From Plectrocnemia conspersa (lineage: Eukaryota > Arthropoda > Insecta > Trichoptera > Polycentropodidae): 64,000 nt of DNA. The position numbers and the translations under genes were made by a program. The stretch spans positions 620,001-684,000 of the forward strand of contig VTFK01000085.1 of NCBI GenBank assembly GCA_009617715.1. The letters run 5' to 3'. The notes beneath the pieces were generated by a model. It was not told where the DNA came from. It ran no database searches and saw only the letters and a list, made by a program, of their open reading frames with translations. Positions 48,179 to 59,665 of the stretch are shown here, piece by piece. Numbering within the stretch: position 1 is the first letter of the stretch; every line of letters begins with the position of its first letter.

Positions 48179-48920
48179 AACGTCGTATATACTGATTTTG
48201 AGAAGGCCTTTGACAAGGTTTGTCATGGGTTATTAGTAAAAAAATTGTTGTACTTCGGTTGCTTAGATGATCTTATTTGAGCGACTATAGACAATTCATA
48301 ACATATGGTGCCTGATTCACGAAATAATATTTCAACCTTCGGGGGTTCCTGAATGATCTAACCTGAGTCCTCTGCTCTTACATATTCAAGTTTCCTTCTG
48401 TATGCAAATGACTTAAAATTGCTTAGATGCATTCAATCTGTTGCGGACTCTTTCTCTCTGCAGAGTTAGTATCGGAAAATGCTATATTTTCTCATTATCT
48501 AGATATTATTCGCCATCAAATAATTCTTACGATCTGAGTTTGAACGCTTTGATTAGAGAAAGCTCCATTAAAGATTTCGGAATCACTTTCGTAAGACAGT
48601 GCAGATTCTCTCTACACGTAAACGAATAATCAATCAATATGCTTGGCTTTGTTACGAAGAAAGTGTTTCACTTAAACGATCCGTCAGTTATTAATTTTTT
48701 AATTTAATTGAAAAAATTCAGAACTGATTCTTGAAATACCTTTACATAAGGCGAATTAGTTATTATTCGTTATTGTATCATAGCGTCTTTCTTTTAGGAG
48801 AGATGGAATAAGATTCGCTGAGTTTTTGAATGTCACTAATCATTTCTTAGTACTACTGAGTTTTGATGTTTCGAAATTTCGAAATCATATATCTAGACGT
48901 TCCATTGACAAACTGGTTGA
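48179..48920 (+). pseudogene. Jockey-like LINE reverse transcriptase fossil
   Basis: The + strand starts VVYTDFEKAFDKVCHGLL, the conserved A block of LINE reverse transcriptase (first catalytic Asp). It then has a degraded Q/EGS-type block and LLYANDLKLL, which is the YADD box with the first Asp changed to Asn. Next come KCYIFSLSRYYSP, SSIKDFGITF and MLGFVTKK, all in the order expected for the thumb region. The end reads DVSKFRNHISRRS. Several stops and shifts interrupt it. It is the same broad family as the fragment at 11352. Confidence 0.82.
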
Positions 48921-48969
48921 CCGAATTGCGACCGGAAGTTGGACGCGAACCTCTTTAATTCATGGTTAC

Positions 48970-49330
48970 TGTGAGTATGCGGGGGCGCGGGGGAGGGCCG
49001 TCAGGGTCTAGGTCACGCCCAGAGGCCGCGTGGGCTCAACGCATGCGCATTGCGCTTGACTTTTCCGGACGGGAAAGCTCATTTTCCCGGAAGTCCATCT
49101 GGGAGCACCGCGACGCGCGGACGTACACGCGACGCGAATGTTTTATCGCAGCAAAACATACACACAGAATAATTATTATTAAAGTTCAAGTGAAATTAAA
49201 TTAATGTGCAAATTATATAATTACCAAAAAATATATCAAGTGTCAAAATTAGTGTGGTGTATAATAAAAAATGTTACATTGAAGGAGGAGATTTCTAGAT
49301 CGAGGAACATCGTTGCAGTTCTAACACCAC
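48970..49330 (+). promoter_or_regulatory. Candidate CpG-rich promoter and non-coding first exon
   Basis: A sharply GC-rich segment (about 48970-49140) stands out from the AT-rich surroundings. It carries GCATGCGCA at 49041-49049, a half of the palindromic NRF1 motif common in housekeeping promoters, and several CG-dense words. It passes into an A-rich transcript-like stretch. After CACCAC at 49325-49330 there is a full-consensus splice donor, GTGAGTAG. This order (GC-rich core, short leader, donor) is what a 5' UTR exon looks like. No credible coding start lies before the donor. The start of transcription is not visible. The gene it would serve is not in the window or was not recognised. Confidence 0.5.
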
Positions 49331-51030
49331 GTGAGTAGATTTAATCTTTATTATATTAAATTAAGTTAATTTTAAATAAAATTAAAATATTTTTTTATTA
49401 TATATGTACGTTTTATTAACTCATTTCAAGATTTATAACAGATGATAGAATCTCAACGTGATTGTGAAAAAAATGTGTTACGTGGGTACGTTTTAATTTA
49501 TTACTGCGTCGTTTGGTAATTTCATCGGCAATGTTTATATGTTTTTGACAATATGCGGAAAATCGATATTGGCGCCCACGCAACCCTTGGGCGGGGGAGA
49601 GATCCGCCCCCGGAACAAACGACTCCGCCTTTTGCGTAGGAAATCTCCGCCCTCGGATTGGCAAATGCATAAAACGCTAACTAGATAATTGTTTATTGCT
49701 GCAAGAGGTTGTTTAAGTATTTTTGTGACGCAATACTGCGCTAAAAGTAGGTTGTTAGGAAAGCATAACATGATTAACAAATAAAAAGTAGATGGGTTTT
49801 AATATCATAAGTTTATAAGAAACGATATCATTAATTTTATAAATAATATTTTGTAAGTATGTGATATAAAAGTATAATTTTTTTAATTATATTAAAACAA
49901 GTCATTTTTAGCTCAGTTTTAGTCCCAATATTAAATTTATAAAACTATGTAAATTTCCCAGTTCAGGTATTTTTTCTGCTTCAAAAACCATAACCATAAT
50001 CAGACACGAGTCTGGAATAAACTGGCATTTTTACGTTTTTTTTAGCTAGTATATGTATATAATATAATGTCACTCTTAGCATGTTTTAAAATTGACCCTT
50101 TACTTAAAAAAAGTGCCCTTTATTTACTATTTTTTACAGTACTCTTCCAAACGTTTGACTTAATAACTCAATTACTATATTATTATCCTGCTTTACTATA
50201 AGTTTAGAAATAAAAATACGTTTGCCACCTTAGGAAGATTGAGGGATATGAGAGTTCACAAGAGAACTCATTTTAAATAACACTAACTTTGTTAAAGAGT
50301 GTTATTTTATTCTTAGAAAACGATTAGGGTTGTCTAGGCAATGTGTAATTTTGTGAGTGAAATATCGAATAATTTCATGTTGCGTAGCCAAATTGTTTCA
50401 GGGCTTTTATTAAATAACATAGCATTTTTCTACAGAAGCAATTTACTAAAAAAAGATATCCTTATTGACTAAATAAGTCTAATAGTTCTAATTAAATAAA
50501 TTCTGGAAAAGAGCATTTCTTGATGAATTTTCTTTACTGCTGTCTCCCCCTGTGATCGTAATTTATTTTCAAAAATGATGGTAAGCTTTCGAAAAAAGAA
50601 TGTCTTTCGTCCCCGGAAACTATATTATTAATTACAAGTTGGATGTTTCTTATATAATTGTAATGCACAAAATGTTAGCACTAAAAAAGTATCATAGTTT
50701 ATAAAAAAATCCACGACCTTTACTTGTAAATGAACCAAGGATTTCTTCACAATAATTCGACTATACCATTCGCTTATTTCGCTTTTTTATTCAGGGTGTT
50801 CTTTAGTGTCCTTTTTTAATTTTTATATGTACATATATAATATTTTCTATGAGACGAATAATCTCATTATTAGAGAATTTTTATACATATGTTCAACCTA
50901 GCTCGATTTAAAATAATCATCACGATATTCATCTGTTAGATTAGGAAAATCTAGGAAAACCTAATCTGTGATAATCGATCGGAAGTATAATTATATAATA
51001 ATCACTAATTCTGATTTCCAGAAATTTAAA
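49331..51030. other. AT-rich stretch after the candidate first exon
   Basis: If the exon ending at 49330 is real, this is the start of its intron. A short GC-rich block (49570-49660, CGGGGGAGAGATCCGCCCCCGG) occurs. No gene or element was recognised elsewhere in it. Confidence 0.4.
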
Positions 51031-51044
51031 AACGCAAATGTTCA

Positions 51045-51110
51045 ATGGGATCCGAACCCAGATCTTTCAGGTCAATAGTCAGCGACTTATACCACTCGTC
51101 TATCGTACTG
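51045..51110 (-). repeat. tRNA-like SINE head or tRNA pseudogene
   Basis: The reverse strand reads ACGAGTGGTATAAGTCGCTG (box A-like) and then GGGTTCGGATCCCA (box B, a near-consensus T-arm). The spacing fits a tRNA, but the acceptor stem does not pair and no CCA-adjacent stem is seen. The family differs from the SINEs at 6101 and 19445. Confidence 0.5.
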
Positions 51111-51231
51111 GTTTTATAAAGCGATTGAGTTTTGTAATGATCTTTGAAAATTTCATCTATTATTTATATAAATTTGTAATTAGTGTCTCTTTTCTAGAAA
51201 AAAAAATGCAAAATGAAATATTTATAGAGCT

Positions 51232-51483
51232 CTTTCTAAAATGTTTTAAAACCACTATGTTTTATATCGCTGCATTAGGAAGAGTGGGTCTGTGCTAGAT
51301 GTTTGAAAATAGGCATGCTTTCTTGCAAGCTTTTAATGGCAAATGGCAAAAAATTGCTTACGATTTACTCAACTATTAAAATCGGTCTTATCTCTTTGCT
51401 ATGGTAATCTAAGAACTTCATTAATAATTAGATAAGAAGAAACCGCTCCACGTGGGAATCGACAGATTGCAAAAAATGTATTA
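51232..51483 (+). repeat. Direct repeat pair, left copy
   Basis: Shares with 52668-52857 the words AAAATGTTTTAAAACCACTA, ATATCGCTGC, TCTTTGCT, AGAAGAAACC and ATTGCAAAAAATGTAT in the same order, with many differences. An old duplicated or interspersed repeat. Confidence 0.65.
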
Positions 51484-51949
51484 TATACATATCATACATA
51501 GGAAAGACCATAAAAATATTTTGAATGATTTTTTCCTTTCTCTAAAACTTTTAAATATTCTGTATACATTTCAAATAACGGACTCTTGGAGTACTAACTA
51601 GTTTAGATTTAAAAGAGTTATCATTATGGAGAAGGCAGTAAAGTTGTTTCTCTTGTAGAATGAAAAGAACATAATTTTTTATCAATGAAGAAAATTATTT
51701 AATTATACATATATATTAAAATCAAGAAGGAAAAATCGAGACCCCATGAAGGCATGTATTATATGGAAATGTAAAAAGAACAAACGAAATAGATAGACCT
51801 CTTTCTAATAATTAACAAAAGTTTCGTGAGAAGTGGAGAAAAATTATAAAGTAATTCAGTCAAGTGACGATTGTGGGTCACGATTCTTAGCTTTAAAATA
51901 AGCTTTTATCAACTCCCAATCCCCTCACATTCTCATATTATATTTTTCG

Positions 51950-52270
51950 ATAAATAGCGATTTCATTCTTAGAACGGTCGTTTCATTCCATCAAAGTCAC
52001 GTAGCTACTGTCTTCTACGAACAGTCGAACGGAAGTCCAGAAGGCCAAAGCCCACGAGAATGCATCCGCCGGATAGAACGTACTAACCGTAGGACCTCTC
52101 CGACGAATATGTACAAGACTAATCTTTAACCATTCTGACAGCCTACATTATATCGCTTAATATAGCATCAGAAACGACGCACATATATTGACGGCGATTT
52201 ATATGATAATAACGGCAATTAGCCACGCGAGCGTATCCATCTTGGTTAGGTGTTTAAAAGGATGAGAACG
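51950..52270. other. Unexplained GC-elevated segment
   Basis: A modestly GC-rich stretch (TCACGTAGCTACTG, CATCCGCCGGATAG, GTAGGACCTCTCCGACG) between the two copies of the repeat pair 51232/52668. No gene was recognised. Confidence 0.2.
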
Positions 52271-52667
52271 CCCATTGCAAATGACGAGAACGATTGAGGT
52301 AACCTTTACCAAGAATTAATTCAGACTTATATTTTTCATTGCATGTCTAATATATGTAGAAGACTATGGTATTATTTGATTAGGAAACATTAAACTGGTG
52401 TGTAATTTAATTTAATTTACGGATTTGCGCTGCTTAAGATTAGACTAAAAATAATCAGCGTAAAATAAATATATTACAGTTTTATGAATAAAATGATCAA
52501 TAAAAGTTTGAACAACAATAAATTTCATCAAAATTATATTGAAAATAATGTATAAAAATCAACTAAAAAATGCTAAATCGAGAATTTTAATTTTTCGTGA
52601 AATTTTCTGATTTCTCTAAAATTTTCATGAAGCTATTTTTTGATAAAAAATAATTTCTTACAATTTT

Positions 52668-52857
52668 TTAAAAATGTTTTACAACCACTACATTTTCTAT
52701 ATCGCTGCGTAAGAAACAGCGGGTCTTAAAAGCTTTTAAAGCGTTGAAAATAATTTAATGGCAAATTTATATAAACTACTCTAATTGGTCGTATCTTTGC
52801 TTTATCAAATGAGAAGAAACCACTCTTCGTGGAAATCGGCAAATTGCAAAAATGTAT
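52668..52857 (+). repeat. Direct repeat pair, right copy
   Basis: Diverged counterpart of 51232-51483, about 1.4 kb downstream and shorter by about 60 bases. Not coding. Confidence 0.65.
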
Positions 52858-53163
52858 GGGGACTTTCTATAGTTTTTTTCTTACGAAAATTTTCTATGTA
52901 ATATGTTCGAATAAATGATAAATGTTTTACCATTCATCCACTTATTTTTTATATTAATTACTATGAATTATACAGTTTAATAGCTTAAATTATATAATTC
53001 ATTAAAAAAAAATGTAAAAACAAAAACACTACAGATTTTTCATATACATATGTATGTAATGATATCTACAATAATATACTGTATATAATCATACATTATA
53101 TATTTTTTTATTTATCGAGAAATGGAAAACATCAAGAATCTATTAAATTTGAGTACATTGTTA

Positions 53164-53943
53164 TGCCTGCACTATACTCTCTGGAAGTTGTCCGAACCGA
53201 AGTTACAACTGAAGTCGGCCGAGATCTACGACTTCGAGTAAGCGACCACATTGTCGCAAATTTCATATGCCATCCGGACGGCAGCCGTGAATGACGTTTA
53301 AACGGCGGCTTCTGTCAAATATGCTTCTGCATATTTGCGCGCGATCGAAAAATGTGCCAAATAATCGCAATTTTTAAATTGTCATATTTTTAAAATCATG
53401 CTACTAATCATTATAAAAGTTTGTGTGAGCACTCACCAATACAATATCAGTGAAAACTTTTCGGTCGTAAATATTCAATTTACGCAAAATCTTTGTCGGC
53501 TTTTGCAAAATGCCATAAGGCATAAAAATGATACTTCAGAATACAAACACCACATTTGTGACTATCCTAGAATTCGCCATCGATTCTAACTAAGAATTCG
53601 TTATGGTGTGACATTTACATAAACCGATCTAGGAAAATACATAAGGATATTCGAAACGATTTTTTTTAACAAAATCAAGTATCACTAATTATTTTTTAAT
53701 TATTTAATTTTATATGAAAAAAAATATAATAACGATATCTGTTAGAAGAATATACTATCAAAAATATAATTAATCCCTTTTGGTGCCCTAAAATATTCAA
53801 AGATGTCAGTAAGAGCCTGTTGAAGTCCCCGATAAGCATGTGGTATTATAACTTGACCACGTGACCACGATGCAGCGCTCGACATGCGTGCTAACCATAG
53901 GACGCCTACGCGCATACTGAAATTGAACCGAGTTGTGCAGGCA
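53164..53943. mobile_element. Harbinger-like element, longest copy (780 bp)
   Basis: Starts TGCCTGCACTATACTCTC and ends GTTGTGCAGGCA, with TTA at 53161-53163 and 53944-53946. The first 240 bases match the reverse of the 12257 copy, including the GTCCGGACGG-type block. The last 40 bases (CGCCTACGCGCATACTGAAATTGAA...) match the interior of the 17320 copy. The middle is AT-rich and unique here, with a 63-codon frame at 53398-53589 that I do not recognise. It may represent a longer family member from which the shorter ones derive. Confidence 0.72.
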
Positions 53944-54523
53944 TTATAAATAGGTGTTATAAGTATTGATTATTACATAATTATACTACACACTTTATTT
54001 GTGTCCAATAATTTATTTAAAATAAATTAAAAGCCTGAAAAAAATTAAGAAGCATAAAATATAAATTAGCGTGTATGTATGCTAAAGAAATATAGCGTAT
54101 GAGTGTATTTGTTTTTAAATTAGTTAATAATATTTTCATAAATATAATATAATATTCAATAGTGACAAAACACAGGAAAGAAAAGGGATTTATTAATGGA
54201 AGAAGTAAGTATGTTTTTTGATACATTACTTCTATCTACTTAATATATATTTGAATTAACACCAATAGGCTTTTTCTCTTTATTTAAAATAAAAACTGTT
54301 CTGAATGGGTAACAATCTTAGAAGGTAAAGTATATTAGGAAAATTATGCAATAACTACTGTATCTCGAACCCTATTTTCCAACTGTTTATTTGTATATTT
54401 TTTTAATATCACAATATATATATACATATATATTAATTATTGAAAATGATTTACACTTTGAATACATATTATATTAGTTTTTTACATTATTGTAGCACCA
54501 ATGATTGAGGCAATCAGCCACAC

Positions 54524-54548
54524 TATATATATATATATATATATATAT
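54524..54548. repeat. TA dinucleotide microsatellite
   Basis: About 12 TA units in AT-rich intergenic sequence. Confidence 0.9.
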
Positions 54549-55107
54549 TTATAATTTACAACGAATCAGAACAACCTAAATTAATTACTTTTAGTTTTTT
54601 TATTGCTTCGTTATTTTATTTTATTAATATTTTAGTAATTAAAATATAAATCGGATGTGAGTTGTAAATTTAATAGTAAAAATTTATGAATGATGGATGA
54701 AGTGAATATTTTGTCCAATTAAAGTACAATGGTCATAAAGCAGCGTTATATTGCTATATTGTGTTTTAATTTCATCACATTGGAAAAAAGTATTATTCAT
54801 TTTATTTTATTAATTTATTTAGCTTAATAACTATTTTTTAAATATTATATATTTAAAAAATATTCAAAATTGGCAAGCAATTTATAATATTTTAGATTTA
54901 AAAAAGAATTCACTGACTCTCTAAATATAAAAATAAAAATGTAAATTAAAATCAAAAATTTATGTATAAAAAGTGAAATTATAGTAACAAATAATTCGTT
55001 AGTACATTTTGGATGGTCTGTTCAAAACCCGAACGTTAGATCAATTTCTTGGATAAAATGATGACATTGGATGCCATGCATAGAATAACACAATATTGGT
55101 CAAAAGT

Positions 55108-55230
55108 AGAACTAATAAAACTTGTTCGATCGTGGAGAAAATTCTATGGTTAGAGGTGTTTAATTTCTAACATGGAAATTAATAGTCAAAAAAGAACTAA
55201 TAAAACTTGTTCGATCGTGGAGAAAATTCT
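55108..55230 (+). repeat. Local duplication with a perfect 38-bp repeat
   Basis: The 38-base word starting AGAACTAATAAAACTTGTTC occurs without mismatch at 55108-55145 and 55193-55230. Each is followed, at differing distance, by TTTCTAACATGG. In AT-rich neutral DNA this identity suggests a recent event or an assembly artefact. Confidence 0.85.
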
Positions 55231-55679
55231 TTCTAACATGGTGGTATATCTGACATATACAGATTAATGTAAAAGTAAAAATGCTTTGAAAATGTCGATC
55301 TGGAAGTGGTTAAATAAACATAATCTTCGCCACAAGTTAACCATTAATAAAAATACATCAGATATTCTGTACTATGTGGCAGAATGAACCTCTTCCAACT
55401 CTACTTGCAGCCCAATAATTTCAAAAGTTATCGAATTTTGTGTGTATATATGCAGTAAATTTATATTACAAATTTACATATACATATAATATATAGGTAA
55501 TTATATTTTATTTAAAAAATATATTTTTGCCACTGCCTGTAAAAGTAATTTATTAATTTAGCTTAAATTATTTCTTTTAAATATATTGATTAGTTATTAA
55601 AAGTACATTCACACATATTTTTTCCTTTATAAAATATAAATGAATTGCTATCCATAGCCATATTCATTCCTATCTCAGT

Positions 55680-56050
55680 TTATTACCGTCAAAGACGAAC
55701 AATTTTGTAATAAGATTTTTTCTCTCACAATCGCGGAATGTTAAATTACCGCGTTTCACAGCCGTGTATCATCACGCCCGTGCGCCGCGGAAAATTCATG
55801 AATGGCTCACGTAATTGACGGCTCTGCATCACGGGCGATGGTTCCGAATGTTCATTTTCAAATTAAAATCGCATTAAGCCATAGCTTCATGGGAGAGTTC
55901 ACCCCGACAGCCTTGACCGCCGTCATGGCGAAATGTTGAAAATAAAAATTGAAATAATAGACGTAGAAAAAATATTACATCAAATTGCGTGAATGAAATC
56001 CGCTCGCGGCTGGAGCGAGACGGTCGTTGAAACTTACACGTCATTTGGAT
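55680..56050. other. Unexplained island with palindromic CG words
   Basis: Contains CACGCCCGTGCGCCGCGG (55783), AATTCATGAAT (55794) and GCATCACGGGCGATG (55826), with AT-rich spacers. If 49330 and 59665 are first exons, this sits in an intron between them and may be regulatory. Confidence 0.3.
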
Positions 56051-56720
56051 ATATAAATACACTAGAGTATATTCTAATGCGATAGATGCGTTTCACAGGA
56101 TACTGAATAAAAAATATCGTATAAAAAAACACAACGTGGAAAAATTACGTTTCATAATTTTCCAAAACTGCGAGTTAAATATAACAAGAATCGCATAAAA
56201 ATGTTTATTAAAAATTTTCAGGAATTAATAGTAATGTATAAAAAAGTCCTTCGAATTTTTTATTCATTTAATTATAGTTTAAAGTAGCATTTTTTAATAC
56301 AAATCTTCATCAGAATTATCGTCGGTATGTAACGATAGATTTGGTTTCAAATCGCTTTCATCGCATTATAAGAGATAGTATGCGTATCATATATACATAT
56401 GTACATACATACATTAACCCACTCTTAGTTATTTTGGCTATCGATTATTCCAGGTATGCAATCACACATTTATAATCATTGTAAAATGTCGTTTATAAGA
56501 TAACATCCGAGAAACTACACATTTATAAGCTGTCCGATGGCTGATATATATAGCGCTCCCACTGCGACAGCGCCGATTTGATCGACATTAACTTTCAATC
56601 CTCATACATACTTAGGATATATTACACGTTCACGTTTAAAACGTACCTGGCTTATTTGCAATTCTTAAAATCTAACGTATATGTGCATGAAAACGGAAGC
56701 AATGAGAATGTCTATGTAAT

Positions 56721-57099
56721 ATAAAAGGAAAAACTCACTTTTCTGCCTCGGAGCTCGGCGACGGGAATTCAAAATTTGAAGATTTTATTACGAAGATTGT
56801 TTATCGAATTTAATCAATGTATTCTTTTATCCTAAGCACATTATGCATACATTTAATTTTCATAATTATAACATACTTAGTTAATTTGCAATCAGATTAT
56901 TTATAAAAGGAAAAACTCACTTTTCGGCCTCGGAGCCCATCGCCGGGAATTCAAAATTTGAAGATTTGATTACGAAGATTGTTTAATGATTGTTTATCTA
57001 GTTTAATCAATGTATTCTTCTAATCCTCAACACATTATGTATATATTTAATTTTTATAGTTATAACACGCCTAGTTAATTTGCAATCCGATTATTTATA
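56721..57099 (+). repeat. Two-unit tandem duplication, about 182-194 bp per unit
   Basis: Unit 1 (56721-56902) and unit 2 (56903-57099) both start ATAAAAGGAAAAACTCACTT, then have GGGAATTCAAAATTTGAAG, TTACGAAGATTG and AATTTGCAATC in order. Unit 2 has an extra AATGATTGTTTAT. A decayed third piece (56611-56668, ACTTAGGATATATTACACG ... TATTTGCAATTC) precedes them. Non-coding. Confidence 0.85.
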
Positions 57100-58317
57100 T
57101 TCAGTCAAATGACGAATCAATGAAAATTATTGTCGCGTAGCAAAGTTTTATTATTAAATAATAATTATTTAAAACGTTTGTCACGGTACTGTCGGCCATC
57201 TTGTTTTATATTTGAATGCTTATTTTTCATTGGTCGAAACAACAGAACGCATTACCGGTGCCTCGGAAAGCAACGAAGCAAATTCAAATTTTATTTTTAT
57301 TATTATTTGTTATTATAATTAAATATATTTCCTTTGTTTACGTGTATTATTAACGTACGAAGTTTTTTCCGTAATCTTTTTTACGTTGTCCAAAACGATT
57401 TTTTCTTAAATTTTGAATAAGTTTATCATTGTAAACCCGTTTTTTAAATATTTATTTCGATTAGTATGATTGTGATTCATAGTAAATATATTATTGATTT
57501 AAAGTCTGGGCTTTAAATCATAAGAAAATTATAGCATTGGATAACATCGTTAAAATTTAGTCTGATCAGTTTTTTTTTATGAATCTGAACCGCATAATAG
57601 ATATTCATAGGCCGTATGTAATGTAAATTACTAGCAAGCCGCAATGATTTTATTTTTTACGATTAAAGTTATATCCAAACATTTCAGTAACTTAACCACC
57701 CGCATGAATTTTAAAATAAAATCAAATAGCTTATCCAATCTCATTGAATGATTGACCTTACTTGTATGTCAATAATTCCAATTGAAAATAGTAGCATTTC
57801 AAAACGCAATGATGTTTAACTATTTTTTTTAACATTATACTACTAAATTAAAAGAATAAATTTAATGTTTATTTCTTGCTTGCTTGTTGAAAATTACTTA
57901 AGTACCATATAATATAATGAGAGCTAAAAGGTTAATGTAAATATAAGTTCAAAAATAAAGTCGTAAAATATGTAAGCGTTATTATTACGCAAAGCGCGTT
58001 AAACGAGTTTTCACAGTCGTGTGATTAATGTTTTCAATTTTCTATTCATCCGCGATTGTGCAATCTTCAATAAATCCATATATGAGACGCAATATAATTA
58101 TTGCGCATGCGTGAAATAGATAGTGAGAATGAGATACAATGTCATGTCGTGGATAATAAAATTTATGAAGAAGAATAAATTGACGCATTTACGATTTGGG
58201 TTGTAATGTTAATTGTATAAAAATATTTCGAAATATTATGGGCGTTAATGGTATACTATAACTGTATTATAAATATCTATTCAAAATAAGTTTTTTTCCT
58301 AAAATAAATTAAAGACT

Positions 58318-58790
58318 GTAACGTTCTGGCCGGCATCATTTTTGAAGAAATATGGACCAATGATTCCACCAGCCAATAAAGCACACTAAACAGTGACTTA
58401 TTGTGGATGTAACGGCGTCTCATTAATGGTCCGTGGATTTTCTTCACAAAATGCGGCGATTTTGCATGTTGACATAGCCATGCAACTAAAAATGAGCATC
58501 ATCGCTGAACAAAATTGTATGATGAAAATGAGGATCAAGAGCAACCTCGTTTTCGTCCCATTCATGATAGTCAAGCGGCTTCAATTTTGCAGGTACTAGA
58601 TCTTAGAAGCTCATAAACCAAGATCTTTTCGCGAAATCTTCCATATAATGGATGGACGCTGCTCCAATTGCTGTGAACGATGGCGAATCGACTTGTTCAG
58701 GTCCTCCACTGCAGAAACAACTTCTTTGGTGCGCACTGTACGACGTCTCTGCGGATGCGTTTTATCAATTAAGAGTATGCGTGGTGCGAA
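58318..58790 (-). pseudogene. Tc/mariner-type transposase fossil
   Basis: The reverse strand reads VRTKEVVSAVEDLNKSIRH followed by RSQQLEQ and ISRKDLGL (helix-turn-helix part). Then come ILFSDDAHF (first catalytic Asp), LHGYVNMQN, EENPRTINETPLHPQ and LAGGIIGPYFFKNDAG, in the order of an insect Tc/mariner-superfamily transposase (SDEAHFWLNGYVNKQN). About 60 residues are missing in the middle and there are stops. The piece after GPYFF ends at 58318. Dead copy. Confidence 0.82.
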
Positions 58791-59299
58791 AACGATCCAT
58801 GGTTATTTGAATTACTTGCTCAGATGGACGTTTATGTCGACCGTAAAATAAACGTAGCGTATGGTAAAATGGCAAACCAAACTAAGCACAAAACAAAAGT
58901 CAAATTGGCTGTCGCTGGAAAAAGTGTTGTTAATTCAAAAAACATCCTATATAAATATGAATAGTTTATCTAATTAATATTAATAATAAAATAAATTAAA
59001 AAAGTGATTAAAAATTTAGAGAAAAGCGCACGTATAAATTTAAAATTAAAATTGTGCAGCCAACGTGTGTTACAAAGACGGGAAAAATAATGTAATCCCC
59101 AGCAGCGATATAGGGGATGATCCTTCAATGAAAAGCCATTCACACGATTAATATTCCGTTCTCAAATCACTCGCCAAGTACAGCAAGTTATTTATACTTG
59201 CTAGCTGATTTATACTAAAAGTGTAGTGTAGTCTATAAAAATATTGCAGTGTGTTACTTTTAAACTTTTCATTCGTTGCATCGGTAGTTTTTGTACGAG

Positions 59300-59665
59300 T
59301 TTTCCCAAGACGTACGCCCCCCTCCTTCCCTCCCTTCATTCATTTATGCACATGCACGCCGCCTAAACAACAACAACAAACAGCAGCGCATGCACGGAGA
59401 GATAGATTGCGCGAAGCCGGCCGGCGTCACACAGTTCGGTCCATTCATTGAAAAAAAAGGAGTGCGCGGGGCGGCATGAATGGCGGGCGGGGGAGGCGCG
59501 GGGAGGGTCCGGCGAGCCATACGGCCTCGACGCGCGACCTGGGCCGGTGAGTGAGAGTGCGCGAGTGCCCTTACGACAGTGCAACAACAGTGACAGTGAA
59601 AAACCACGCACCGCAGCGGAACAGCTCCCGCTCCCACTCCCGCTCCGTGCGCGACACCCCTACCG
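59300..59665 (+). promoter_or_regulatory. Candidate promoter and non-coding first exon
   Basis: The most GC-rich stretch in the window (about 59390-59700). It contains CAACAACAACAA, purine-rich GAGTGAGAGTGCGCGAG and repeated CTCCCGCTCCCACTCC words, which are typical of insect 5' leaders. It ends CCTACCG followed by GTAAGCGT, a strong donor at 59666. ATGGCCGCCGCC just after the donor (59685) resembles a YY1-type element or an alternative start, but the open frame after it soon becomes low-complexity. It points the same way as the candidate exon ending at 49330, so the two may be alternative first exons. The downstream coding exons are not seen. Confidence 0.5.

Larger units (their letters stand above)
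53944..56720. other. Very AT-rich stretch
   Basis: Holds the TA microsatellite (54524), the perfect 38-bp duplication (55108) and the island at 55680. Otherwise only AT-rich sequence with no coding signal. Confidence 0.6.

Noticed and set aside
51045..51110. Functional tRNA gene on the reverse strand
   Set aside because: Good box B but no acceptor stem pairing.
59344..59637. Reverse-strand frames of 82-97 codons in the GC-rich block
   Set aside because: Overlapping frames on both strands, Arg/Pro/Ala-rich, explained by base composition; the donor supports a + strand leader.
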